Shown in pieces: positions 12,253 to 21,789 of a DNA stretch of 64,000 bases. The DNA lies in contig JBANDB010000004.1 in NCBI GenBank assembly GCA_037576215.1, forward strand, positions 1,488,001-1,552,000, given 5' to 3'. The notes under the pieces were generated by a model. The model saw only the letters and a program-made list of their open reading frames with translations. It was not told the origin of the DNA and searched no databases. Positions within the stretch are counted from its first letter, which is position 1. Each line of letters starts with the position of its first letter. The DNA is from Armillaria gallica (Eukaryota > Basidiomycota > Agaricomycetes > Agaricales > Physalacriaceae). Position numbers and translations under genes: made by a program.

Positions 12253-12380
12253 AGCCACTAGTTCGAAGCAGTCCCAGTCAGAGCGAGCGCAGTAGCTCAA
12301 GTCGAGTCACTATTCATCCAATTGTGTCTTACCAACCCCGCTAGTGCGAGTAGTACACTTGTATAGCTCACTAGTAACGA

Positions 12381-12386
12381 AATAAA
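12381..12386 (+). terminator. Polyadenylation signal in the LTR
   Basis: AATAAA downstream of the TATA box within the LTR. The copy used for 3'-end formation would be that of the 3' LTR, at 26064-26069. Confidence 0.5.
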
Positions 12387-12447
12387 ACGTCTTTAAACAA
12401 CTTTCCTTGATTATTGAAGTCTGCAGAGTGCTTCTATCGTACTCGAA

Positions 12448-12528
12448 ATGCCCGAATTCAATACATTGGTGATAAGTGTAGAGTTAGTGATTGGTTTAGT
12501 GTTGTTGGTGTTCATTGCCAGCCTCTAG
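12448..12528 (+). CDS. 26-codon hydrophobic ORF at the LTR end (uORF or gag leader exon)
   Basis: ATG at 12448 opens a 26-codon frame that begins MPEFNTL and is followed by a strongly hydrophobic stretch before TAG at 12526. It is the nearest ATG upstream of gag. If a GT at 12469 is joined to the AG at 12660-12661, the first seven codons would be fused in phase 0 to the open gag frame, giving gag an AUG start. Without such splicing it is merely an upstream ORF. The donor GTGATA is weak. Confidence 0.35.
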   Translation: MPEFNTLVISVELVIGLVLLVFIASL

Positions 12529-12563
12529 TCCATTTGCCACTCGCCGTTACCGAGCACATCATC

Positions 12564-12581
12564 TGGAGCCCACCACGAGGG
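12564..12581 (+). promoter_or_regulatory. Primer-binding site
   Basis: TGGAGCCCACCACGAGG begins 2 bases after the LTR. TGG is complementary to the CCA end of a tRNA, and the rest would pair with a 3' end reading ...GGTGGGCTCCA. Yeast tRNA-Lys(CUU) ends GGGCUCCA, so a lysine tRNA primer is my best guess, not a demonstrated match. Confidence 0.65.
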
Positions 12582-12661
12582 AGTTTCAGACTTGATAATC
12601 TCGTTGAATTAAGACTTTTATTTGACACTAGTCTTGTTAAATAAACTACTATTCAACCTAG

Positions 12662-14584
12662 CAGCTTGTACGCAATCTGTCTAACCAAGCCTCAGTGAAA
12701 GCAAAGGGCAAAGCTAGAGTAACAGAGCCCGCACAAGCATCGTCTTCGAGGCCAGCATCTAATAGTGCCGCCACAAGACCAAAAGGGAGATCAACAGCCA
12801 ATTCAAAAGCTGCTGGTGTTGGAGTCCCATCTAACTATGACTTATTAAAGAATAAACGAAGTGCAACTGCACCGCCCGATAGCCCACAAGCTAGGACAGA
12901 GCAGCAAATCAACGCGAATCTTAACATCCAACAGACAAGACCCCTTGCACCGCGCCCACGGCGAAGACCTTCCCCCTCTAGTGGATCAACAAACCCACTA
13001 GCACCTGGACAATCGAACTCCCAGTCCATTCAAACCGCTAGTAGACCGATCATGTCCGCTAGCGCCCAAAAGATGCCTAGACCGACGTCTAGGGACGCGC
13101 CCAAGTTTGATAGCGATGAGCCTGAGAACTTGTGTCGTTTCCTTGGTCAGATGGAGGATTTATTCTCCGACTATAGCATCACCGACGACGACGAGAAGAA
13201 GAAGAAACTAGTGAGGTACACGGATGCGCGTACTGAAGAAGAATGGCAAGCATTGGAGGAGTATGATGGTGGTACCTTCGCCGAGTTCAAGGACGCGATC
13301 TTGAAGAACTATCCAGAGGCGGCAGACGCAGAGACAGGCACTTGGGACAGGCTCACGCGTATTTCACGTAAGTTCTCGAACCTTGGGGCTGACGAGCGCG
13401 AGTCATACCTGAAATTCAAGCGCAGGTTCTTGACTGAAGCCAAGAAACTACAGAAGCCTCCAGCGCTAGTCACGAATCGTGAACTAGTGGAAAAATTCAC
13501 CGAGTCGTTGTCACCCGCGTTTAGAGAAAACATCGCGTCGCGACTGAGTATCAAGCGTGGAATCAAAAACGCGACAAGTGCGCCCGCCCCTGCTCCTGCT
13601 CCTGCTGCTGCCGCAGCTGGTGCTGCTGGTGCTGCCGCCGCGGGTGCTGCTGTTGCTGCACCTGTAGTCGCGAGACCCATCAAGAGGCGTGAAGATATGC
13701 ACACCCTCGATGAGGTTGTTGCTGAAGCAGATGATATCGCTCTCAACAGCTCTACTAGTTACCTTCTGTCAGCGACTAGTGGAAGTGTATCATCGACTGG
13801 AGCCACTAGTGGTTCTGGAATCAAGGCAGAATTTGAAGATGTGAAGCAGCAAGTAGCTGCTTTACTTGATCGCATTGACGTGAGTGAGAAACAGGCGAAG
13901 GAGCGTCAAGAACAAATATTGAAAGCCTTTCAACAAGGCGGAAATAATAGCTCCTCATCTAAGCAATCGCGACCTCAGAATGAACACTCGGGAGCAGGAC
14001 CAAACGACAACTGCTGGTACGACTGGAAGCCTGGACATTATGTGAAGAATTGCCAGAACATCCAGAAGCATGTAGCAGAAGGTTTGTTGAAGCTTGTCGA
14101 TAAGAAGTTCATGATGATAGACGGGACAGCTATCCCGTGCGAGCCAGCTCATCTCTGCCCAATGGATCGTATGCTTGCATCGTTGAATAAAAGGCAAGAA
14201 CAGATGTTCTGGGAAGATGTTAGTGGGCCCGCTGGTATATTCAATATCAACGTACCTGATAACACTTCCTTGTATGCGAACAAGCCTCGAGATGCTAGAG
14301 ACGAAGTAATTGACAAACTTCGCCAAGATCTGCAATATTGGCAGACTAGTACTCATGTTCCAACATCGGTTCAGCCTCAGTTGTTACAAGCACCTGTACC
14401 ATCTACTAGTAGTCAGCCAATGAATCAATCCTTTGACCCTAATGTGTTCTTGAACCAAATGAGGTCACTATTCAATCAGGCCGGTAGTCAGAATGCGACT
14501 AGTGGCCAGAACTTCGAAGGTCAGTATGTTGCCACACGCACTAGCGGTGGTGAGTCTTCCCAACAGGGTTTCGAAAGGGTCTGA
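12662..14584 (+). CDS. gag: Gag (capsid/nucleocapsid) of the Ty3/gypsy element
   Basis: The frame is open from 12662 to TGA at 14582-14584, but has no ATG until about residue 118 of the part beginning with GTG at 12695. The start is thus unresolved: leader splicing, non-AUG initiation, or the late AUG. A basic, Ser/Pro-rich N-terminus is followed by a helical region with the usual retrotransposon gag features (FLGQMEDLFSDYS and FKRRFLTEAKK, about residues 145-285). A long Ala/Pro-rich linker comes next, then a single CCHC-type knuckle near residue 439. In the knuckle the second Cys is replaced by Asp (C-x2-D-x4-H-x4-C), so it should not bind zinc normally. The stop overlaps the start of the next frame as TGATG. 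Gag would form the virus-like particle and bind genomic RNA. Confidence 0.85.
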   Translation, partial: QLVRNLSNQASVKAKGKARVTEPAQASSSRPASNSAATRPKGRSTANSKAAGVGVPSNYDLLKNKRSATAPPDSPQARTEQQINANLNIQQTRPLAPRPRRRPSPSSGSTNPLAPGQSNSQSIQTASRPIMSASAQKMPRPTSRDAPKFDSDEPENLCRFLGQMEDLFSDYSITDDDEKKKKLVRYTDARTEEEWQALEEYDGGTFAEFKDAILKNYPEAADAETGTWDRLTRISRKFSNLGADERESYLKFKRRFLTEAKKLQKPPALVTNRELVEKFTESLSPAFRENIASRLSIKRGIKNATSAPAPAPAPAAAAAGAAGAAAAGAAVAAPVVARPIKRREDMHTLDEVVAEADDIALNSSTSYLLSATSGSVSSTGATSGSGIKAEFEDVKQQVAALLDRIDVSEKQAKERQEQILKAFQQGGNNSSSSKQSRPQNEHSGAGPNDNCWYDWKPGHYVKNCQNIQKHVAEGLLKLVDKKFMMIDGTAIPCEPAHLCPMDRMLASLNKRQEQMFWEDVSGPAGIFNINVPDNTSLYANKPRDARDEVIDKLRQDLQYWQTSTHVPTSVQPQLLQAPVPSTSSQPMNQSFDPNVFLNQMRSLFNQAGSQNATSGQNFEGQYVATRTSGGESSQQGFERV

Positions 14585-15894
14585 TGAAGGCTACGGGGAA
14601 GAATAAGTCGATCCCTATGACTATTCCCCATAAACAGCCGGAGGACCATTTTAAAAACCGACCAAAGGGAACTGAACCGAAGAAATATGCAAAGAAAGCG
14701 ATTGAACCAGTGTCTGATGAATCTGATGAATCTGAAAACGAAATACCAGTACCGAGAGAACCCACTAGTAAGAAAGTCGTTGTGGAAATTCCCACTATCC
14801 GACCCACTAGTAAGAAACCGGTTACTGTAGAAGACGCTAGTGATGATGAGGATGAGGCCCCACGGCGAGAACTACCTTTTAGGAAAGTTCCGAGTGTAAG
14901 TTTCGCGCCCCTTCCCTCAGATAGCGCAAACAAAAAGAAAACTAAAGTAAGATTCGATGAATCCAAAGCACCAGCGTATAAACATACGGCGCCTATCCAT
15001 AAGGAAGGTAGAGTGCAGGATGTCGCATCTAAAGTATTGAAAACGCCTATTGTCTTGAATGCAGAAGAACTTATGGATCTGTCAGAGCCATTAAGGAAAG
15101 AGATCACTAAGTTGATGGCCAAGAAAAGGATTTCGATGCAGCCAGTGACCGAACAGATGTATAGTGCGGGGGAGACTCAACCTGAGTCCGACCCGTTACC
15201 ATTTAGTGAGACTAGTGATGAAGAAGACGCGACTAGTGAGGACTTGTCCTTGAAGTCTGACGCGATCGACATCCGTGACTTGCCATCTGGGACGTTTATG
15301 GCTGCGCAATTCAATGTTGGCTTGATACCAGCTGGCTCTCTAATTATGTCCGACCCGTATCTTCAGTATCTTGACTCACTAGCGCCAGGAGAAAAGCCTA
15401 AGCAGGTAATAGTCGCGAAAGACTCGGCTAGTCTGCGAGCTGTGTATCCAGTAATCAATGGCGCAGGCAAAGAAGAAAGTGTAGTTGACAGAGGCTCGCA
15501 GATAGTATCGATGGCTAGTATGATAGCAACCAAGCTCAGAGTAGCTTGGGATCCTGACATTACCATCCATATGCAGAGCGCGAATGGTCAACTAGAGAAA
15601 ACCTTAGGGCTAGCAAGGAATGTTCTGTTCCTTTTCAATGATATCACTGTGTACTTGCAAATACACATCATCGCTAGTCCCGCATATAAAGTACTACTAG
15701 GCCGTCCGTTTGATGTCCTCACTGAGAGTGTAATCAGGAATCATGCAGACGGTGGCCAAATCATTACTATCACTGATCCTAACACTGGTCGAAGGTGCAC
15801 TATTCCAACCTTCCTGAGGGGTGCGCCTCCTCGGGTTGCGAAAGCTGTTCCTAAGGCTACTGAAGAGGGTTTTCATTTGAACTCGATGAATTGA
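14584..15894 (+). CDS. Retropepsin-like aspartic protease ORF (436 aa)
   Basis: ATG at 14584 overlaps the gag stop (TGATG), and the ORF ends with TGA at 15892-15894, overlapping the next ATG the same way. The first 160 residues are charged and low in complexity, followed by helical sequence. The protease fold is at about residues 290-380: VVDRGSQIVSM near 302 is the active-site loop and LLGRPF near 370 is the conserved C-terminal hydrophobic-Gly motif. The active-site triad is D-R-G rather than the usual D-T/S-G; related fungal elements often carry a different middle residue, so activity may be retained. It would mature Gag and Pol inside the particle. A protease on its own translation unit, separate from both gag and RT, is unusual. 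Confidence 0.85.
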   Translation: MKATGKNKSIPMTIPHKQPEDHFKNRPKGTEPKKYAKKAIEPVSDESDESENEIPVPREPTSKKVVVEIPTIRPTSKKPVTVEDASDDEDEAPRRELPFRKVPSVSFAPLPSDSANKKKTKVRFDESKAPAYKHTAPIHKEGRVQDVASKVLKTPIVLNAEELMDLSEPLRKEITKLMAKKRISMQPVTEQMYSAGETQPESDPLPFSETSDEEDATSEDLSLKSDAIDIRDLPSGTFMAAQFNVGLIPAGSLIMSDPYLQYLDSLAPGEKPKQVIVAKDSASLRAVYPVINGAGKEESVVDRGSQIVSMASMIATKLRVAWDPDITIHMQSANGQLEKTLGLARNVLFLFNDITVYLQIHIIASPAYKVLLGRPFDVLTESVIRNHADGGQIITITDPNTGRRCTIPTFLRGAPPRVAKAVPKATEEGFHLNSMN

Positions 15895-18800
15895 TGAACG
15901 ATCAAGGAGAGTTAGCCCTGCAAATCGTGCAGACTAGTGATGGTAAGTTTGAGATTGAAGGCTATATGAAGCCAAAAGAAGGCGCTAGTTTCTCAGAGAA
16001 AGAGCTACGCGACAGCTTCCTCATGGCCTCGATGGCTAGCGAAGAAAACCTTTTGCAAGATGAGCAAGCCAAGGGACTATTGAACTCTTACTTCCAAGGT
16101 AAGGTAGTTCCAGAAGGCTATAAAATGCAATATCATGTGTGCGAGCACACTAGTGATGGCTCTCCATTACTAGACGATACTGAAATCCCAATCTATAATG
16201 TACTAGTTGATAACTTGCGCGCAAAATCGAAGACTAGCCAACCTACAAAGAAAAAGACAGCACTAGTCCCCGGTTTTGAGCACCTTGGTGTGCGCATGAA
16301 GAGCCCCGACTTTAAGCCAGTCGCAGTGCTTGCTAGTAAGAAATATAAGCCTGTGGCACTAAAAGTAAAGCCACTATTAGGCGATCTGCCGGACAAGTTT
16401 CGAATAGTGAGAGACATTAAGGGTGATCCCCTCAAGGACATCCCACTATTGAGCACTAGCCCGCCAGAATATGTGCCTACAGCGCGCTATACCCCTGAAA
16501 GAAAAGCTAAGATTGACGAAAACCATCCAGAAGGATTTCTATGGCCAGAAGAGCGCAAGCTAATGCACCATTTTATGACTATCCAAGAGCAAGCTTTTGC
16601 TTGGGATGACACGGAACGTGGGCATTTCCGAGAGGACTTCTTCCCGCCAATAGATATTCCTGTAGTACCGCACACTCCATGGGTTTTGAAGAATATCCCC
16701 ATCCCGCCTGGAATCTACGAGGAAGTCTGTCGCATTATTAAATCCAAGATCGACGCTGGTGTATACGAGCCGTCTAATTCCTCCTACAGATCAAGGTGGT
16801 TCTGTGTAATTAAGAAAGACGGTAAAAGTCTTCGACTAGTGCATAGTTTGGAGCCTCTGAATGCAGTGACTATCGCGCATTCTGGGATTCCGCCGGCCAC
16901 AGACGAACTATCCGAGCATTTTGCAGGAAGAGCGTGTGGCGGGTGTTTGGACCTGTATGTTGGATATGACGAGCGAGATATCGCTATTGGATCCAGAGAC
17001 TATACTACGTTCCAAACTCCTTTCGGTTCGATGCGACTAGTGAAATTACCAATGGGTTGGACTAATTCGGTACCAATATTCCATGAAGATGTAACGCATA
17101 TCCTACGAGAAGAAATACCACATGTCACTCGTCCCTATATCGATGATGTACCTGTACGAGGGCCCAAAACTCGCTATGAAACTGAGGATGGGGGCTTTGA
17201 GACTATCCCGGAAAACCCTGGGATTCGTCGTTTTGTATGGGAACATATGCAGAACATGAATCGAGTGGTTCAACGGATGAAATATTGTGGAGGTACCTTC
17301 TCTGGGCCTAAGACGTTCTTGTGTGTTGAGGAAATGACGGTGGTCGGTCATCTATGCATGTATGAAGGAAGAAAAATCGAACCTGATAGAGCTGGAGTCA
17401 TCAGTCGTTGGGGTCCTTGTCAGCACCTCACGGATGTACGAGCCTTTCTGGGCACTTGTGGAGTCTGTCGAAAGTTTATAAGGGACTATTCGAAGATAGC
17501 GGAACCACTGGTCAAGTTGACGTGACTCAATGTACCCTTCGAGTGGGAGGCTGAACAGCAGCTAGCCATGGACAAGCTCAAGCATGCAGTCGTGACTAGT
17601 CCGGCTATTCGACCGATTGACCTCACTAGTGATGCAGAAGTGGGTCTATGTGTTGATACTTCGTACAAAGCTGTTGGATTCTACATCTATCAAGTCGACG
17701 AGAAGGATCCTACCAAGCGCTATTATGTGTGCTTTGGTTCGATCACTATGAACGAAAGAGAAGCGCGGTTTTCACAGCCCAAACGCGAGTTGTATGGTCT
17801 ATTGTGAGCTTTAAAGGCTTGTCAGTATTGGCTTATTGGAATTCGCAACTTAGTGGTTGAGACCGACGCGCAGTACATCAAGGGTATGCTAAGCAACCCA
17901 GGAATGGGACCAAATGCCACTATCAATCGTTGGATAGAGGATATCTTGATGTTTCATTTCACCCTTCGACATGTGAAAGGTAGTACTTTCCCTGCTGACG
18001 GACTATCGAGGCGAGATGCACAACCTGGCGACGAGATCCATCCTGACTTGGAGGATTACGAGCTAGAGGACCATGGCCCTTTGCAGTTTGAAGTAGCGGA
18101 AGGGACTAGTGAGCTGCCGAAGGAACTAGAGGAATTTAAGAATGAAATTGATAGTCGAGGTGGTTACATGCATGCACTAGCCACTAGTATCGACGATTTT
18201 TCTGTAGAATTAGACGAAGCCCGCTCTCGTGAACTAGAACTAAGAAATCTTTACTTAGCACAGGAGAAAACCAATGAAACCATATGCCAGTTCTTGAAAG
18301 CGACTCCACTCATTCCTGATCTCGAGTATAAGTTTGATCCTAACAAAAGAGAGGACTATCCAGAGAAACAACGGACTAGTAGTGGACTAGCGCAAGACGG
18401 ATGGCTGCCACATATCAGGACTTGGTTGAGGAACCCTAGACACCGCCCAGAAGGACTTAATGACAAGCAGTACTTGACTTTCAAGCAGTACTGTCGTAAC
18501 TTCTTCTTGGACAAAGAAGGCAGACTATATAGATGCAGTACTGAAGGAGACCACCGGCTAGTAGTGGATAAAGAGCATCGAATGTATATGATGAGATCGG
18601 CACACGACTCGTTAGGACATAGAGGCTTTTACGCGACTAAGTCACTGTTGGAGCAACGGTTTTGGTGGCCAGAGTTGGAACGAGATGTCAGTTGGTATGT
18701 CAAGTCTTGTCATTTATGTCAAGTCAGACAGAAGACTATGGTCCGTATTCCACCCTCTGTCACCGAAACGCCTTCGCTATTCCAGAAAGTACACTGCGAT

Positions 18801-19952
18801 ACTATGGTTATGACCCTGGTTTCTAATAAGTGCAGGTATATAGTTCACGCACGCAATTCGTTATCGTCTTGGCCAGAAGCAAGGGCCTTACAGCAAGAAA
18901 ATGCTAAAGCAATTGCGGTTTGGTTCTTTGAGGATGTGATATGCAGGTGGGGCTGTCCCAACGAAATAGTAACTGATAATGGCGGACCTTGGGTCGCAGT
19001 TATACAGTGGCTAAGTGACAAGTATGGCATCACCGGCATAAAGATCACTCCTTACAACTCGCAAGCGAATGGAAAAATTGAAAGAGGCCATTGGGACATT
19101 CGTCAATCGCTATTTAAGGTGACTAGTGGCAACCCAAAGAAGTGGTTTTACTTCCTACCGCATGTGTTGTGGGCGGACCGTATCACTATCAAACGCAGTA
19201 CCGGTTGCTCGCCATATTTCATGGCACTAGGTGCACATCCAATAGTACCCCTTGATGTAGTTGAAGCTACTTGGCTAGTCAAGCCCCCAAGTGGAATCTT
19301 GAGCACCGAGGACCTTATTGGTATGAGGGCGACAGCACTAGCCAAGCACGCTAAACATGTAATGGCCATGCGACAGAAAATTAATAAGAATAAGCTCGAT
19401 ACTGTACTATGCTACCAACGTGAGCACAAGGCCACTATTGTCGATTACAACTTCAAACCAGGTCGACTAGTGCTTATGTGGAACACGCGGGTCGAGGAAA
19501 GTCTCGATAGCAAGATGGAGCCGAGGTACTTGGGGCCACTAGTCGTTATCAGAAGGACTAGAGGTGGTTCTTATGTTTTAGCAGAGTTGGATGGATCCCT
19601 GGTGGGCGGCACAGTCGCTCAGTTTAGAGTAATTCCATACCATGCGAGGCATAGTATCGAGTTACCCAAGAAAATTCATGATTTGATCGATGTAAGTCCC
19701 CAAACTCTTAAGGAGTTGGTGACTAGTGACGAGTCTGTCCCAACAGAATATCACTATTGACCCTTAGGCAAGAAACTATATGGTATAGACCGAGTTAGGC
19801 TGCAACAGAGCGACACTAGTGAGTCTGACAGCGAAGATTCAGGTTCGGAGGCCGAAGGATACCTTCAGCCCGACGAATATGATAGCAATAGTGATGAAGA
19901 CAACGAGGTCCCCATCACTAGTCAACTTAGAAGCTCAAAAACTGCAGGCTAG
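15894..19952 (+). pseudogene. pol: Pol: RT, RNase H and integrase, with three in-frame TGA codons
   Basis: One continuous frame of 1352 codons runs from ATG 15894 (overlapping the protease stop) to TAG 19950, interrupted by TGA at 17523, 17805 and 19758. The RT contains CLDLY, LPMGWTNS and the catalytic YIDD (about residue 415). RNase H has D in CVDTSYKAVG (about 587), E in RELYGLL and D in VETDAQY. Integrase has an HHCC finger (about 903-940), then D near 968, D in TDNGG near 1028 and E in GKIERGHW near 1063, followed by a GPY/F-like module (YLGPLVVI). An acidic tail follows the third TGA, and there is no chromodomain. At each TGA the surrounding protein reads through smoothly, and CGA to TGA (C to T at CpG) would explain all three. 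Unless UGA is read through, only the RT part would be translated. Confidence 0.93.
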
Positions 19953-20097
19953 AACGGTCAAACACACTTTATATTGCTAGGTAACGACGGTGTATGCTAG
20001 ATACTGTATCTAAGCAGTTGGAAATTATGAGAAACGACAGACTGGTGATTGAAAACTTTTAGATATGGCGACTAGTGACCGTTCCAAACAGCTAGCG
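19953..20097. other. Convergent gap between pol and the antisense gene
   Basis: This 145-bp spacer separates the pol stop from the stop of the first antisense gene. Transcripts from both strands must end in or beyond it. It contains ACTAGT but no obvious AATAAA on either strand. Confidence 0.5.
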
Positions 20098-21599
20098 CTA
20101 GCCAAGCTTGGAACTAGAGGCAACGGGAGCAGGAGAATCGTCTTCCATAGGTACCGGGAGATGACTTTCGAGCTGCTTGACGACTTGGCCATGATGAGCG
20201 ACCACAAACTCGCGGTACTTGAGTAAGTACTCAATCTTGTGGGTCGTAGCAATCACGTCGTTGCGAAGATCAGCCTCTCTAGAGCGTAAAACGCTCTCGG
20301 AAGGATTGACATGATCTCCAGCACTGACTAGCGCGGCCGCAGCGTCGACAGTGCTCTGACTAGCCTTGTTGTTGATAGCTAAGTCAGCCGCTAGTAAAAG
20401 AAAGAGGGTCAATAGCACATTGCAAAGCTCACTAGTAAGCACATACCAGCAATAGTGAAAGGGGAATCCTTGAAAGCATGGTCAGCCGAGGCACGAGGAC
20501 GCTTCCTGGCTTGGATAGCAGCCTCGTTGGCCTTCCCTTTGGCGATAATCGCTTCGGCGGCCTGGTAATTGTGTAAAGATGAGTCAAAGTCGGCTACTAG
20601 TGATATGAAATCACCTGAATAGCCTCGGCACGACGCTCTGCCTTCTCCTTTTCCCTCTGAAAGAAAACCTTAGACTAGTAAAGAAGAAAACCCGACTAGT
20701 AGACTAACCTGAGCAGCCTGAGCAACCTTCTTGTTCTTGAGGAACTTGGGGAGCGTAATCTTGTGTCCTTCAACGATGTTACCGGAAGTAGGGTCACGAT
20801 TGACAATGACGTCGACATCTTCGTCGATATTCATCTGTTCAAACCGTGAAATGACGGTATCAGCCTGGCGACGAACAGTAGCTAAGGTAAACAATACCGA
20901 GTCAGTTTCCTGCAGCGCATTGGAAGCATCAGGGTTACCCATGACCGTATCCTCCTCGGTTGCTGCGACAATGCTAGCCTCTTCGTCGGACGAGTCCTCG
21001 ACGATAGCCCGTGACTTAGCAAGACGACGGCTTCGTTTGGCAGGCTAATGGTCGAAACAGTCGGTCAGAAAGCGAAAGAACAATAACTAGTGAGGTACTC
21101 ACTGCCTTAGAAGCTTTAGCCTTGCCACTAGTGGCCACGGTTTTGGCGGGAGTAGCAGGAACAGGATCAGGAGCAGAAGGAGTGGTAACAGTGGCAATAG
21201 CACTCGCTAGAGCTGCCGATCGCTTTTTGCGCTCGCTATGAATAGTCCCAGTAAAGGAACGAATGGTGTGGTAGTCCTTGAACGTTGGGATGGTCGGATG
21301 CTCATCAAGGATGCGCTCGAAAACCTGCTTCATGCGAAAACACACGTCTTCAGCCTTCGGGTCACCTATGATAGCGGCAGCGTGATGGATAATAAGCTGT
21401 GCCTAGGACACTAGTCAGCGAAAATTTAGTATAGAAATGACTAGTGTCCATGTACCCCAATAGCGCAAACGCTCTTGCCCTGGTCAATGATAGTCTCCAA
21501 GGGTATGCCTTTTTTCCTGACCTCCCATAACGTGTCGGCGGCTTGGATGGCATCGTTGCCTTGAGCAATGAGGAGTGCGACGCCGGCAGGATTGGACAT
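20098..21599 (-). CDS. Antisense gene A of the retrotransposon, 6 exons, 409 aa, intact
   Basis: On the minus strand the exons are 21599-21456, 21402-21103, 21044-20709, 20656-20615, 20561-20447 and 20390-20098. All five introns are GT-AG and 52-58 nt long, and every junction keeps the frame from ATG to TAG. The protein (409 aa) has no domain I recognise. It starts MSNPAGVALLIAQGN. Residues about 100-148 are basic then Ala/Pro/Thr-rich. Exon 3 begins with a nuclear-localisation-like PAKRSRRLAKSR and an acidic patch. Exons 4-5 form a charged Ala/Glu/Lys helix (REKEKAERRAEAIQ) that may be a coiled coil. The C-terminus has no hydrophobic segment, so a soluble, probably nuclear, protein is inferred. 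ACTAGT occurs in several exons and introns. Because the introns are antisense to the genomic RNA they survive retrotransposition. It is the only long gene of the element without a break. Confidence 0.85.
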
Positions 21600-21789
21600 G
21601 ACTAGTAACGAGAATTTTGATAGAAAGTTGGAAAACCTTTTGAGTGATGAAGCTAGTCACGGAAAGAAGTCCACTAGTGAGATGATCAATGAGGACGTTG
21701 AATTTATAGTGTGGGGGAGAACCGTGCGCTTGGACTTAGTAAATATCTCGACGAAAAATTTCGCGAAAATTTCCGAGGAATTTCAATGA
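21598..21789 (+). CDS. Short sense ORF (63 aa) divergent from antisense gene A
   Basis: An ATG at 21598 shares the palindrome CATG with the start codon of antisense gene A (21599-21597), so the two frames diverge from the same four bases. The 63-residue product is charged (MTSNENFDRKLENLLSDEAS start) with Thr-Ser pairs encoded by ACTAGT. No family is recognised. It may be an open stretch in the 5' region of gene A rather than a gene. Confidence 0.25.
   Translation: MTSNENFDRKLENLLSDEASHGKKSTSEMINEDVEFIVWGRTVRLDLVNISTKNFAKISEEFQ

Larger units (their letters stand above)
11193..12561 (+). repeat. 5' LTR (1369 bp)
   Basis: It starts TGATACGCCG and ends GAGCACATCA. Compared with the 3' LTR I find one substitution near base 20 (acgcG versus acgcA) and one cluster at about 11945 (a 2-bp length difference plus one change). 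It has TATATAAG at 11921-11928 and AATAAA at 12381-12386, three GGCCAAGAG repeats, and about 15 copies of ACTAGT where chance predicts well under one. Confidence 0.97.

Noticed and set aside
12414..12644. 76-codon ORF over the LTR end, beginning at TTG
   Set aside because: It needs a non-AUG start, and the matching ORF in the 3' LTR (26097) diverges at the LTR edge, so its tail is arbitrary sequence.
13309..13746. 145-codon minus-strand ORF opposite gag
   Set aside because: It is the complement of the Ala/Pro-rich gag linker, where GC-rich repeats keep several frames open. Gag is clearly the coding strand.
14541..15122. 193-codon minus-strand ORF opposite the protease ORF
   Set aside because: A Ser/Leu-rich shadow of an acidic, Lys/Ser-rich coding region, with no ATG context or motif. 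The sense frame has the retropepsin signature.
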